Assembly: GCA_002162955.1 (NCBI GenBank)
Contig: MABD01000009.1
Coordinates: forward strand, 62,001 to 126,000
Direction of reading: 5' to 3'
Length of the DNA: 64,000 bases
Source: Gammaproteobacteria bacterium 45_16_T64
GTDB taxonomy: Bacteria; Pseudomonadota; Gammaproteobacteria; Pseudomonadales; Ketobacteraceae
Shown piece after piece: positions 36,703-46,265 of the stretch (its first letter is position 1; every line of letters begins with the position of its first letter). Both the position numbers and the translations under genes were made by a program. Under the pieces are notes generated by a model. That model was given only the letters and a program-made list of their open reading frames with translations, made no database searches and was not told the DNA's origin.

Positions 36703-36865
36703 AAAAAAAAGCCCGCTTGGGTAGCGGGCTAAGGGAATGCCCGATGAGGATCGGGCGAGAAAGTCGATATAACAATAATAAGATTTGGCGCTTAATCAAC
36801 GCCTCAAAAATAACAATAACGCTAATAACAATAAATAAGTTGCGTCGGCACACAACGTAATTCAT
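36703..36865 (-). promoter_or_regulatory. attenuator-like leader: Leu/Ile/Val-rich frame plus alternative hairpins and terminator
   Basis: On the minus strand an ATG at 36863-36865, with AGGGG about 6 bases upstream, opens a frame rich in Ile/Val (36811-36834) and with four successive Leu codons (36770-36781). Fourteen bases later GCCCGAT/ATCGGGC (36739-36756) forms one hairpin, and AGCCCGC/GCGGGCT (36710-36730) forms a terminator followed by eight T. CGGGC of the first hairpin can instead pair with GCCCG of the second, a 2:3 antiterminator. This is the layout of ilv/leu attenuators. Against it, the frame has no stop before the hairpins (it ends at 36659), and the next gene is a porin about 570 bases away. 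Confidence 0.45.
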
Positions 36866-36867
36866 AT

Positions 36868-36896
36868 AAGCCCCTAGTGGGCTTTTCTTGTTTTTA
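36868..36896 (+). terminator. plus-strand intrinsic terminator facing the attenuator
   Basis: AAGCCC, loop CTAGT, GGGCTT, then TTTCTTGTTTTT on the plus strand. No plus-strand gene ends here, so it implies an unrecognised plus-strand transcript or is a by-product of the leader structure. Confidence 0.5.
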
Positions 36897-37185
36897 CGGT
36901 CAGATAACGAAAGCTCCCACACAATCACAACTAACCGTCTAAACAAGTACGAAGGAGTTGACAGGCTTACTCGTCTATTCAATCCCTCTCTCTCAATGAA
37001 GGCTAGATTATCAACTAAAGTTAGAATAAACATACTAAACACCCCAAAAATGCTTATTTCACAACAGTTTAGAGCGTTTTTTAGACCTATAAAAGCAAAA
37101 CAATCGTCCCACCTTACTTATAACCTATTGATTACTAAACAACTAATCTACGCATGCTTTTGCATATAAGAGAATGATAAGTTAT

Positions 37186-38809
37186 CTAAAAATCAGAGGT
37201 ATAACTTAGCTCAACAAGAATTCCTTCGACCCGCCCCTTAAAATCGATGCCCGCATAAGGGTTGTAAAGTATATTCACACTTTCATCTGTGCTGTTTGCA
37301 TTCGTACTCGCCCCTCCAGGCACATCAATAGTAGACACCAAGTAGCCAAAGCCAACCTCCCACAGGCTACCCTCAGATGCCCGATAAGCAAAACCCGCAG
37401 TATAGAAGTCAGCATCCCCAACCGGCAGTATAGAAGTCAGCATCCCCAACCGGCAGCAGCACATCCCGCTTATCCTCTGGAATGGACGATGTTCTTGGCT
37501 CATACCCAAATCGAAGCGCTAACGCATCATTCCATTGATACTCAACGCCATACGCCCAATTCCAAGTACTCTCATAATGACGAGGAATGGTTAGCACATC
37601 CTCAGTAGCATAATCCGATATGGGACCCGCTATTTTCAAAAAATCCAAGGGGCGATCAAACTCAATAACAATCCCACCCCATACAGCCCAGTCAGTCCAC
37701 TTCGCATCCACATTCACCTTCCAACGCGGCGTTAACTGAACGCTAACGCCTGTTGCAAAATGTGCAGGGGTTTTAAGTGAGATTTTAGCAACACCTTTCT
37801 CAACTTGGCGACCTGTTGGTAAAGGCAGAAGAAAATTCACTCCCTGCCCCAATGAAGAATTATAAACATCGCCAAAGAATGAAGACCAAGCATCACTATA
37901 GGTAATTTGATAACTACCTTTCATATCGTTCTCACTCTCAGACTGATACACCGCCCCCCAGCTAAACCATGGGGTCGGCTTCCAAAGCACACCAAAGTTG
38001 ACACTAAAGCTCAGCGTATCTTCTGCATAAAACTCCAACCGTGCCGCTTCCGTTACTGGAGTAAGCTCACCGTCGCATAATTCGATTACACCGGGAACAC
38101 AGAGGTTTTGTTCCGTAAATTGTTTAGATAACAAGTATGCCAAGCCAACCAAGCTATGGGGGACCCGCAACCGTGTATTACCACCAAGACCAAAATAAGA
38201 AAGACCGAGCGAGGCTCCAACCAACCACTCATCCGACAAGGCAACGCCAATGGATGGAGATAAATAGGTAATCCTCGATATTGCTAACACTTCTCCCATA
38301 TAAGTAGCCGGATCATCTTCATCTCTTACGTAGCCAGCTGCCAAGGGAGTGTAAACCGCCGTCCCAAAGGTCACGTTAGTCCCAGGTGGGTTATAGATTG
38401 CCCCGCCCAAAGGGGCAATAAGAAATGGTAGCGGCCACTTCTCCGGTTTATCCTGCCCCGGAATCTTGATAGCCAGTATTGATGTACTACTTGATGAGTT
38501 GGGTACATCATCTTCCAGTTCTAATGCGTCCAGGGTATCTTGATACTCCTGTGTATATTCACCAAACTCCACCTCAAATGTTAAGCGAGCCGCCAATAAT
38601 TTGAGATTCCTTTGTCGACCTTTCATTAACGCAAGGCCCGCTGGATTAAAGTGAATTGAATCTACTCCTGGCGGATCAGCCGTCACCGCATTTGCCAGCG
38701 CAAGTGCTTTAGCATTACCGATGGTCAAATTTTCAACAATAGCACCATAACAATGGCCCGTCCAAAACCCCACACACACGCACAAACCCACTACCCACGC
38801 ATAACGCAT
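37186..38809 (-). pseudogene. FadL/OmpP1-family outer-membrane transporter, frameshifted by a 28-bp duplication
   Basis: A FadL-type barrel for uptake of hydrophobic compounds. It starts at ATG 38809 with GGAAGAAGAG before it and a signal peptide (to about GHCYG). The conserved N-terminal region reads NAKALALANAVTADPPGVDSIHFNPAGLAL in successive short blocks (plug and hatch). The frame runs 466 codons and stops at 37409, but the true C-terminus, ending in TSDF with the terminal Phe, continues in another frame to 37186. The switch lies in a 28-bp tandem duplication (37397-37456). Removing one copy restores a continuous protein of about 530 residues. It could be a recent mutation, a reversible switch or a sequencing/assembly error. 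Confidence 0.85.
37397..37456. repeat. 28-bp direct tandem duplication inside fadL-type gene
   Basis: Bases 37397-37428 match 37425-37456 exactly, giving two tandem 28-bp units plus a 4-base partial repeat. Both copies encode the same PVGDADFYTAG stretch; 28 is not a multiple of 3, so the second copy shifts the frame. Confidence 0.95.
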
Positions 38810-39216
38810 GACTCTTCTTCCCTATACTCAGCTTTCATTATTGTTGTTGTAATATTTTGTTATTGTTATTGCTGTCCCACTTCCTATCCCTGGACTTCAT
38901 TACAACAGAGAACCGAGCAGTTCTTGCGAGTGTACACCCCCTTGACGTCTTATCAATTGTCACACGAGGAGCTTTTGTCACTTTGTGTTGTCAAACCTGC
39001 CTGCCCAATAATGAATAAACGATCACACTTTACACAGGTTGGTTACGGCATAATGAATACTGGTATAAGCGCATCAATCGGCCTATTGTGTATTTAATGA
39101 GATTCGTCGCTAATCCCTTAATTTGCTTAACAAAGTTAGTTTTGTTAGCTTGTGTTAGCTGAATACACACGGTCGCATACTGCGCACTTTTGAGATAACC
39201 TTTAGGTTGGCTACAT
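38810..39216. other. divergent intergenic region between fadL-type gene and prc
   Basis: A 407-base gap holding promoters for two divergent genes. Near the fadL side is a repetitive TTATTGTTATTG tract (about 38838-38872) in its 5' leader; near prc is an imperfect inverted repeat (39125-39149, AACAAA with TTTGTT). No credible ORF or clear promoter hexamers were found. Confidence 0.5.
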
Positions 39217-41295
39217 ATGACTCATCGAACATCCGTTGCACTGCTTTTATCTTTTTCCTTAGTTATAACAAGTGCTTACGGCGCCCCTAATTTGCTATCA
39301 CCTACACGATCGCAGATAACTACCAGCCAAAAAATCGTCAAATTACTAGAGCGATACCATTACAATCACATTTACCTTGATAACGGCTTGTCGTCTCAAA
39401 TTTATGATCGATATATAAAAGACCTCGACGCCAATCGCAGCTATTTTCTCCAGACTGACATCAAAGAGTTTGAAGCCTACCGTTACGAAATGGATGATGC
39501 GTTGAAGAGTGGCAATCTGGCCCCTGCATACCATATCTTTAATCGATACCAGGTTCGCCTTATCAATCGATTATCTTATGTACTAAAAGCACTTAAAAAT
39601 GACCTTGATGAGCTCACTTTCACCGACAACACAACCTACAACACTGATCGTGAGAATGTCGAATGGCCAAAGGACAATAAAGCCCTCAATGTCCTATGGG
39701 ATAAACGCCTAAAATACATGGTGCTTAACCAAAAGCTTTCAGGCAACGCATTAGATGAGATAAAAAAGACCCTCATCAAGCGATTTGAAAACCAGCTAAA
39801 ACGCGTAGAACAAACGGCAAGTGAAGACGCATTTCAAATCTATATTAATGCGTTAACGCAAACTTATGATCCCCACACACAATACTTTTCTCCTCGCGTG
39901 TCAGAGAACTTTAACATTAATATGAGCCTGCAATTACAAGGTATCGGCGCCGTACTGCAGGCAGAAGATCAATACACAAAAATCGTTCGATTAGTTGCAG
40001 GCGGACCTGCCGCAAAATCTAAACAGCTAAAGCCCTCAGATAAAATTATCGGTGTCGCACAGGGAAATTCAGAAATGAATGATGTCATTGGCTGGCGCCT
40101 TGACGAAGTAGTCTCTCGCATTCGAGGTAATAAAGGCAGCGTTGTTCGGCTTAAGGTCATCCCTGCTGACGCTAAGAATGAAAGCGAAACCAAAATCGTC
40201 AGCCTTACCAGGGACACTGTCAAGCTAGAAGATAGAGCTGCCCAATCCAGTATTCTCGAAATTACCCATGACAACAAAAAGAAAAAACTTGGCGTTATCG
40301 ATATCCCAACGTTCTACTCTAATTTTCAAGCAATGCAGAATGGGGACCCTAACTATAAGTCAACGACTCGGGACGTCGTTCATCTAATAAAAGGTTTAGA
40401 AAAAGAAGGGGTTGATGGCATCATCATTGACCTTAGAGATAATGGCGGCGGCTCACTTAGCGAAGTCAATTCACTGGTTGGATTGTTCATCGATACGGGC
40501 CCCACTGTCCAAGTTAAGAACTCCAGTGGGCACATCATGCCCTGGGAAGATACCGATGAGAGAATCATCTATGACGGGCCTCTTACGGTTGTCATTAACC
40601 GACTTAGCGCGTCTGCGTCAGAGATATTTGCCGGCGCCATCCAAGATTACGGTCGAGGGTTAGTGGTTGGTGGTCGCAGCTTTGGTAAAGGTACCGTCCA
40701 ATCCTTACAGCCAATTGATAGCAGTCAGCTGAAGGTAACCTCGGCAAAGTTCTACCGCATTTCAGGAGAGAGCAATCAACACAAAGGTATTATCCCTGAC
40801 ATTCTATTTCCGAGTATATTTAATTTAGATGAAATCGGGGAAAGCTCACTGGCTAACGCCCTCCCTTCAGACAACATCCCTCCTGCTCGCTTTAAGCGAT
40901 GGGGGAATTATGATGAATACCTCAATTACTTGACTGCAGCACATCAAGATCGTATTTCTAGCGACCCTGACTTCATATTTACAAAGGAACAGATAAGCAA
41001 CCGTGAAAGCGAGGAGCAAGGTAAAACTATCGTCTCGCTAAACGAAAAGCTACGAGTAAAAGAACAGTCCGACGCAAAAACCCGACGGCTAGATATGGAA
41101 AACAAAAAACGCGTCGCGAAAGGAGAGGAACCCTATAAGGACTTCGAAGAACTCACCAGCGCTAACGATACAGACTCAAGTCTTCATGAGAGAACGATTA
41201 CCATTGACCATGTTCTTACTGAAGCAGGCTACATCTTAGAGGATGCCATAGCCATACGAAACAAAACACAAGTCGCCTCACGCTTAAAGCGTTAA
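39217..41295 (+). CDS. prc: tail-specific periplasmic protease Prc (C-terminal processing peptidase)
   Basis: A 692-residue periplasmic serine protease of the Prc/CtpA S41 family, cleaving C-terminal tails and processing PBP3/Spr-type substrates in E. coli. It has a signal peptide (to about residue 23), an N-terminal helical domain, a PDZ domain (about 230-320, around LQGIGAVLQ and RLVAGGPAAKS), and the protease core with the Ser in NRLSASASEIFAG and the Lys in RSFGKGTVQS. The C-terminal DUF3340-type helical domain is complete. E. coli Prc is 682 residues. The HIT gene follows after 11 bases. Confidence 0.95.
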   Translation: MTHRTSVALLLSFSLVITSAYGAPNLLSPTRSQITTSQKIVKLLERYHYNHIYLDNGLSSQIYDRYIKDLDANRSYFLQTDIKEFEAYRYEMDDALKSGNLAPAYHIFNRYQVRLINRLSYVLKALKNDLDELTFTDNTTYNTDRENVEWPKDNKALNVLWDKRLKYMVLNQKLSGNALDEIKKTLIKRFENQLKRVEQTASEDAFQIYINALTQTYDPHTQYFSPRVSENFNINMSLQLQGIGAVLQAEDQYTKIVRLVAGGPAAKSKQLKPSDKIIGVAQGNSEMNDVIGWRLDEVVSRIRGNKGSVVRLKVIPADAKNESETKIVSLTRDTVKLEDRAAQSSILEITHDNKKKKLGVIDIPTFYSNFQAMQNGDPNYKSTTRDVVHLIKGLEKEGVDGIIIDLRDNGGGSLSEVNSLVGLFIDTGPTVQVKNSSGHIMPWEDTDERIIYDGPLTVVINRLSASASEIFAGAIQDYGRGLVVGGRSFGKGTVQSLQPIDSSQLKVTSAKFYRISGESNQHKGIIPDILFPSIFNLDEIGESSLANALPSDNIPPARFKRWGNYDEYLNYLTAAHQDRISSDPDFIFTKEQISNRESEEQGKTIVSLNEKLRVKEQSDAKTRRLDMENKKRVAKGEEPYKDFEELTSANDTDSSLHERTITIDHVLTEAGYILEDAIAIRNKTQVASRLKR

Positions 41296-41306
41296 AAGAA
41301 ATACTG

Positions 41307-41735
41307 ATGACTACATTCGCACTGGATCCGAAATTAGAAGCAGATACATTTACGATTGCAGAATCGGAATGTAACCTGCTCCTCCTTATGAATGACGTTC
41401 GCTACCCGTGGTGCATTCTTGTACCCAAGCGAGCAAATACCCAAGAAATTTATCAGCTGCCCCGTGCAGAGCAAATCCAACTCCTTACAGAGTCAAGCCT
41501 GCTGGCAGAAACGCTGATGGATGAATTTATTCTCGATAAAATGAATATTGGCGCCCTGGGCAACGTTGTCAGCCAACTGCACATTCATCATGTCGGAAGA
41601 ACAACCACAGACGATGCCTGGCCCAACCCTGTCTGGGGGCACTCCGCTGCGAAGGCCTATTCCGTAAAACAAAAAACCGAAACCACCCGGCAAATTGCCC
41701 ACCCCCATTTAACCGAGTTATTTAACTTTCGCTAA
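41307..41735 (+). CDS. HIT-domain protein
   Basis: A 142-residue histidine-triad family protein. The triad region is QLHIHHVGR, close to the family His-x-His-x-His pattern, followed by DDAWPNPVWG, which is typical of a gammaproteobacterial HIT subgroup of unknown substrate. Such proteins hydrolyse or transfer nucleotides. It begins 11 bases after prc, so it is probably co-transcribed with it, and its 3' end overlaps the convergent yqcC-like gene by 14 bases. Confidence 0.88.
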   Translation: MTTFALDPKLEADTFTIAESECNLLLLMNDVRYPWCILVPKRANTQEIYQLPRAEQIQLLTESSLLAETLMDEFILDKMNIGALGNVVSQLHIHHVGRTTTDDAWPNPVWGHSAAKAYSVKQKTETTRQIAHPHLTELFNFR

Positions 41736-42048
41736 CCAAGCGATCAAAGGCTCGCAGGGCAACAATTAACGCTGACGCATCCGTTGAGCTTGCCTTATAG
41801 CTCTCCTCTGCCATCGGGGCAATATTTGATTCCGCTGGCAGTACCAATTCCGCCAATATCATGTCTCTGAAACGCGGAACAAACAACCATTGAAGCCACT
41901 GTTCAAAAGCCATTGTATCCATGCAAAAGGGTAGCGAACTAGCAAAAGCCCCTTCATCAGGGCACTCCTTCCCCCACAAACAAGCGCTAACCATTTCCTC
42001 TTCAATTTTTTCTAGTGCCACTAATAACTGCTGATTATTTCTGGACAT
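41722..42048 (-). CDS. YqcC-family (DUF446) protein
   Basis: A 108-residue protein matching YqcC: WLQWLFVPRFRDMI, and an N-terminal helix LLVALEKIEEEM. The function of the family is unknown; in several gammaproteobacteria it neighbours truC. Its end overlaps the HIT gene convergently. It is divergent from tolC. Confidence 0.82.
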   Translation of the reverse strand: MSRNNQQLLVALEKIEEEMVSACLWGKECPDEGAFASSLPFCMDTMAFEQWLQWLFVPRFRDMILAELVLPAESNIAPMAEESYKASSTDASALIVALRAFDRLVSES

Positions 42049-42173
42049 TACTATCCCACGAGTGAATGTTAAAAGACTGGAATTTTATGCTAAGTTAGCA
42101 GTCCATACCATCTAGATTTTTATTAAAGGGGCCTCGCAAGCTTCTCATCCACAGACAGGATAACTCTGCACCA

Positions 42174-43526
42174 ATGAAATCAACCCAGAGCAAACAGCGT
42201 TCGCTAGCAATCGGAGTCATTTTAAGTAGCCTTGCAACTCCCCTTGCCTTTGCACAAGACCTTTCATCCACACTGAACCAAGCCAAAAACAACGACCCTC
42301 AATGGGCGTCAACTGTTCACGCTTATAAGGCCAACAAAGAGCTTAAACATATAGCCTCTTCTGGGTTAAAACCAACAATTGCGCTCAAAGCTCAGACAGC
42401 CAGTCAAGATGTGAACTACCTCAATGAGGACTCCGTCTCCACGGAAGCACAAGCAGGACAACAAGATTCAGACGACAGGAATCGAACATATAGCGCCACA
42501 CTATCGCAGCCATTGTTCGACTTATCCAAGTGGCACACACACCAACAAGGCAAAGCCTCGGACAGCCAATATGACGCTACGTTTGAGTCCAGCCAGCAAG
42601 CGTTCTATATGCGCGTCGTAAAAGCGTATCTTGATGTATTAAGGGCGGAAGAAAGCCTACAATTTCGCGACGCAGAAAAATCAGCGATCAAGCGTCAATT
42701 AGAACAAACAGAGCAACGTTTTAATGTTGGACTCATTGCCAACACCGACGTACAAGAAGCTCAAGCGGCTTTCGATATTAGCTCGGTACAGCACATTATC
42801 GCCGAACAGGATCTTGCTCTATCATTGCAAAACCTTGAAACGCTCACCGGAGCTCCAATTAACACAGTCAGCGGGCTTAAAGCTGATGCTCCCATTAGCC
42901 ACCCTACACCAAACAATATCTCAGAATGGACTAGCACCGCTTTAAACAACAATCCTGACTTGCTTGCGTCTCTACACGCAAAAGCTGCCGCACAACAAGA
43001 CTATAAATCCAAACGCTCGGGTCACCTGCCCGTTATTAGCCTAGAAGGTAGCTATAGTGACAACCACAGCGATGCGGATAACTCGCTAGACTATAGGACC
43101 AATCAAGTATCCGTGGCTATAACACTCCCCTTGTATTCGGGAGGAGCAACAAGCGCATATCGCAGGCAATCCAAAGAGCTAGAGCTGAAAGCCCTGGACG
43201 ATTACAACCTACAAAAGCGAGAAGTCATTCAAAATACTAGCAATCTATTTAGAGTGGTTAATACCGACGTATCCAGAGTGAAAGCCCAAAAACAAAGCAT
43301 TCGCTCTGCCCAAGCCGCACTCGGAGCTACCGAGGCAGGATATGATGCCGGCACTCGCACCGTCGTTGACGTGCTAAACGCACAAAAGACGCTTTACGGC
43401 GCTAAACAAGACTATGCCAATGCACGTTTTGACTACATATTTGATAGCTTACAGCTAAAACAAACTGCTGGTGTACTCACCGAGAAGGATATACACGACA
43501 TCAATAGCTGGCTGAACACCAAGTAA
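42174..43526 (+). CDS. tolC: TolC-family outer-membrane efflux channel
   Basis: A 450-residue outer-membrane factor for type I secretion and RND/MFS efflux. A signal peptide (to about AFAQD, residue 28) precedes two repeated OEP domains with the usual barrel and coiled-coil helices; recognisable parts are AYLDVLRAEESL, RFNVGLIANTDVQEAQAAFD, LPLYSGGATSAYRRQS and GYDAGTRTVVDVLNAQ. Length fits E. coli TolC without its C-terminal tail. No inner-membrane partner is next to it, so it probably serves several systems. Confidence 0.93.
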   Translation: MKSTQSKQRSLAIGVILSSLATPLAFAQDLSSTLNQAKNNDPQWASTVHAYKANKELKHIASSGLKPTIALKAQTASQDVNYLNEDSVSTEAQAGQQDSDDRNRTYSATLSQPLFDLSKWHTHQQGKASDSQYDATFESSQQAFYMRVVKAYLDVLRAEESLQFRDAEKSAIKRQLEQTEQRFNVGLIANTDVQEAQAAFDISSVQHIIAEQDLALSLQNLETLTGAPINTVSGLKADAPISHPTPNNISEWTSTALNNNPDLLASLHAKAAAQQDYKSKRSGHLPVISLEGSYSDNHSDADNSLDYRTNQVSVAITLPLYSGGATSAYRRQSKELELKALDDYNLQKREVIQNTSNLFRVVNTDVSRVKAQKQSIRSAQAALGATEAGYDAGTRTVVDVLNAQKTLYGAKQDYANARFDYIFDSLQLKQTAGVLTEKDIHDINSWLNTK

Positions 43527-43548
43527 ACATACACACCAAATTCCAGGC

Positions 43549-43583
43549 AAAAAAAAGGGAAGGCATAAAGCCTTCCCTTTTTT
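43549..43583. terminator. bidirectional terminator between tolC and rpsA
   Basis: AAAAAAAAGGGAAGGC, loop ATAAA, GCCTTCCCTTTTTT: a 14-bp stem with A- and T-runs that ends both convergent genes. Confidence 0.9.
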
Positions 43584-43598
43584 ACAAGTACTAAATGC

Positions 43599-45266
43599 TT
43601 ACTTGTTTTCCATCTGTGCTTTGATCAGATCACCAATTGTCTTAGGTGCTTCCTGCTCTTGGCTCAGGCTCTTCATTGCTTCTTTCTCATCAGCAACGTC
43701 TTTCGCCTTCACAGACAGGTTGATACCGCGGTTCTTGCGATCAACATTGATGATACGCGCTTCAACATCATCACCTTCATTGAGGTGATTACGAGCATCT
43801 TCAACACGATCACGGCTAATTTCTGACGCTTTCAAAGACGCTTCAACGCCTTCAGCAAGTAGTACAACAGCACCCTTAGCATCAACAGAAATTACCTTAC
43901 CAGTAACCACTTTACCCTTGTCGTTATCTTGAACGTAAGCGGCAAACGGATCGTTTTCTAGCTGCTTGATACCTAGAGAGATACGCTCACGCTCTGGATC
44001 AACAGAAAGAATAACAGTATCGATTTCGTCACCCTTCTTATATTCACGAACCGCTTCTTCTCCTGCAACTTCCCAAGAGATATCAGACAAGTGAACTAGG
44101 CCGTCGATTCCACCGTCAAGACCGATGAAGATACCGAAGTCAGTGATAGACTTGATCTTACCGCTAACTTTATCGTTCTTATCGAACTTGGTACCGAACT
44201 CTTCCCATGGATTAGGCTTACACTGCTTAACACCAAGAGAGATACGACGACGCTCTTCGTCGATATCAAGAATAACCACTTCAATTTCGTCGCCAATAGA
44301 AACAACTTTAGAAGGATGGATGTTCTTGTTCGTCCAATCCATCTCAGAAACGTGAACAAGACCTTCAACGCCTTCTTCGATTTCTGCGAAACAACCGTAA
44401 TCCGTAAGGTTAGTAACACGTGCAGTAACACGGCTACCTTCAGGATAACGCTTAGTCAACGCTACCCATGGATCTTCACCCAATTGCTTCAATCCTAAGG
44501 ATACGCGGTTACGCTCACGATCAAATTTCAATACTTTAACGTTGATTTCGTCACCAACATTAACGATTTCGCCAGGATGCTTAATACGCTTCCAAGCCAT
44601 ATCGGTGATGTGTAGCAAGCCATCAATTCCGCCAAGGTCAACGAACGCACCGTAGTCAGTAAGGTTCTTAACGATACCCTTAACTTCCATACCTTCCTGA
44701 AGGTTAGACAGCAACTGCTCACGCTCTGCACTGTTTTCAGCTTCAAGAACCGCGCGACGAGAAACAACAACGTTGTTACGCTTAGCGTCTAATTTGATAA
44801 CTTTAAAATCTAGCTCTTTGCCTTCTAGGTGGGTAGTGTCACGTACTGGACGGATATCTACCAAAGAACCAGGTAAGAATGCGCGTACTGTTTCAACATC
44901 AACAGTGAAACCACCCTTAACCTTACCGTTAATAACACCCTTAACAATTTCTTGCTCGTCGAATGCTGCTTCAAGACGTTTCCACGCCTCTGCACGCTTC
45001 GCTTTCTCACGAGAAAGACGGGTTTCACCCCAACCATCTTCGATCGCTTCTAGTGCTACGTCTACTTCGTCACCAACAGCTACTTCAATCACACCTTCAA
45101 GGCTGTGGAACTGTACGCGAGGAATAACACCTTCAGATTTTAGGCCAGCGTGTACGGTAACCCAATCATCATCAATAGACACAACTATGCCTTTAACGAT
45201 TGAACCGGGTTTCATATCAAGTTCTTTTAAACTCTCTTCAAAGAGTTCCGCGAAGCTTTCGCTCAT
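43599..45266 (-). CDS. rpsA: 30S ribosomal protein S1
   Basis: A 555-residue S1 with six OB-fold S1 repeats, seen as successive GxVxxxxDxGxFV blocks (for example [19 protein letters not shown] and [20 protein letters not shown]). The two N-terminal repeats bind the ribosome and the rest bind mRNA. E. coli S1 is 557 residues. cmk lies upstream after a 264-base gap with a terminator, so rpsA has its own promoter. AGGT precedes the ATG. In Pseudomonas ihfB would follow; here a terminator and convergent tolC follow instead. Confidence 0.98.
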   Translation of the reverse strand: MSESFAELFEESLKELDMKPGSIVKGIVVSIDDDWVTVHAGLKSEGVIPRVQFHSLEGVIEVAVGDEVDVALEAIEDGWGETRLSREKAKRAEAWKRLEAAFDEQEIVKGVINGKVKGGFTVDVETVRAFLPGSLVDIRPVRDTTHLEGKELDFKVIKLDAKRNNVVVSRRAVLEAENSAEREQLLSNLQEGMEVKGIVKNLTDYGAFVDLGGIDGLLHITDMAWKRIKHPGEIVNVGDEINVKVLKFDRERNRVSLGLKQLGEDPWVALTKRYPEGSRVTARVTNLTDYGCFAEIEEGVEGLVHVSEMDWTNKNIHPSKVVSIGDEIEVVILDIDEERRRISLGVKQCKPNPWEEFGTKFDKNDKVSGKIKSITDFGIFIGLDGGIDGLVHLSDISWEVAGEEAVREYKKGDEIDTVILSVDPERERISLGIKQLENDPFAAYVQDNDKGKVVTGKVISVDAKGAVVLLAEGVEASLKASEISRDRVEDARNHLNEGDDVEARIINVDRKNRGINLSVKAKDVADEKEAMKSLSQEQEAPKTIGDLIKAQMENK

Positions 45267-45446
45267 GTTAATACCTGTAAGTTATTGGTTTCCTTCGATA
45301 ATAAGCACTATTTGTAATCACCGGCTTGACCGGAAATTTGGCCTACAAAGGTCACCCAATACACCGCATACCATCAGCATCATGCGGGGTTGTTGATAAA
45401 TATTTGAAAAGTTTTGCTGATGTTTCTGACTCTTCAAACACAAAAC

Positions 45447-45483
45447 GGAGATAGGAGACAGCCTAAGGCTTCTCCTTATCTCC
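45447..45483 (-). terminator. hairpin between cmk and rpsA
   Basis: GGAGATAGGAGA pairs with TCTCCTTATCTCC (one bulge each side) and the loop AGCCTAAGGCT is itself a palindrome. On the minus strand it is followed by GTTTTGTGTTTG, a T-rich tail. Confidence 0.6.
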
Positions 45484-45530
45484 AGAATTTCATATTTCCA
45501 AACACCTAATGATGGGATCTATTCACACGC

Positions 45531-46229
45531 TCATCGTTTCACTAAGTGTCGCTTTTCGGCGGCATTCATGATGGTGTTAAACACGTCATCAATACTCATC
45601 GCAGTGCTATCTATTTCAAGCGCATCATCTGCAGGCCGTAAAGGAGCAATTGCTCGATTCATATCCTGCCAATCGCGGGCTTCAATAGCATCTAAAAGCT
45701 CGGGTAACTTAGCATTCATTCCCTTTGCTTGCAACTGCTTATATCGCCTTTGCGCACGTTCTTCTGCACTCGCAGTAAGATACACCTTTAATTCCGCTTC
45801 TGGAAACACAACTGTACCCATATCACGGCCATCAGCCACCAAACCAGGGTAGTCTTTGAATGATTGCTGTCGCTGGAACAAGCCATCTCTTACCGCCGGT
45901 AACGTGGCCACTCGAGATGCCATCAATCCGATTTCTTCCGTTCGAATATCGTTAGTCACATCTTCGCCTTCCAACACAACCTGAGCCGTCCCTGAGTCTT
46001 GAGCCAGAAACTGAACATCCAGGTGCTGCGCAAGCACGCCTAATGCCTGCGGATTTTCCATATCCACCCCATGGTTTCGCGCAGCAAGAGCAGTTAATCG
46101 ATAAAGGGCGCCGCTATCCAACAGATTCCAGCCAAGCGTAGAGGCTAGCATTTGCGCGATTGTGCCCTTACCCGAACCACCAGGACCATCAATTGTAATA
46201 ACAGGGCCTATAGAACCTAAATCGTTCAT
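45531..46229 (-). CDS. cmk: cytidylate kinase
   Basis: A 232-residue CMP/dCMP kinase. The P-loop GPGGSGKGT is near residue 12-20; [22 protein letters not shown] and [13 protein letters not shown] follow in the family order. The ATG at 46227-46229 has AAAGG upstream and gives the usual N-terminus; a longer frame from 46265 has no support. It lies 36 bases after the tyrA-aroA fusion, consistent with a shared transcript. Confidence 0.95.
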   Translation of the reverse strand: MNDLGSIGPVITIDGPGGSGKGTIAQMLASTLGWNLLDSGALYRLTALAARNHGVDMENPQALGVLAQHLDVQFLAQDSGTAQVVLEGEDVTNDIRTEEIGLMASRVATLPAVRDGLFQRQQSFKDYPGLVADGRDMGTVVFPEAELKVYLTASAEERAQRRYKQLQAKGMNAKLPELLDAIEARDWQDMNRAIAPLRPADDALEIDSTAMSIDDVFNTIMNAAEKRHLVKR

Positions 46230-46265
46230 TGATTTAAACCTTTTGACGCATTTAGCGCTAAACAA

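Larger units (their letters stand above)
36139..37185. other. 1-kb gene-free, AT-rich region
   Basis: No credible protein gene is present in this gap between the porin and the broken fadL-type gene. The only organised part is 36703-36896: two adjacent hairpins with a T-run toward the minus strand, a leader-like frame, and an opposing terminator toward the plus strand. The rest (36139-36700 and 36900-37185) shows nothing I can name; it must include the porin promoter. Confidence 0.6.

Noticed and set aside
36659-37042. 127-codon minus-strand frame as an ordinary protein gene
   Set aside because: It runs through two hairpins and a T-run, has no recognisable domain, and its composition follows the AT-rich DNA. 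Only the internal part from 36865 is considered, as a possible leader.
38838-38872. TTATTGTTATTG repeats as a phase-variation tract
   Set aside because: The units are irregular and short and lie in an untranslated leader; the tandem duplication inside the gene is the stronger candidate.
38753-39097. 114-codon plus-strand frame at the fadL/prc boundary
   Set aside because: Starts inside the fadL-type gene and covers its TTATTG-repeat leader; no ribosome site and low-complexity translation.
44773-45396. 207-codon plus-strand frame opposite rpsA
   Set aside because: Ser/Thr/Arg-rich composition mirrors the rpsA codon pattern on the other strand; it is an antisense shadow.
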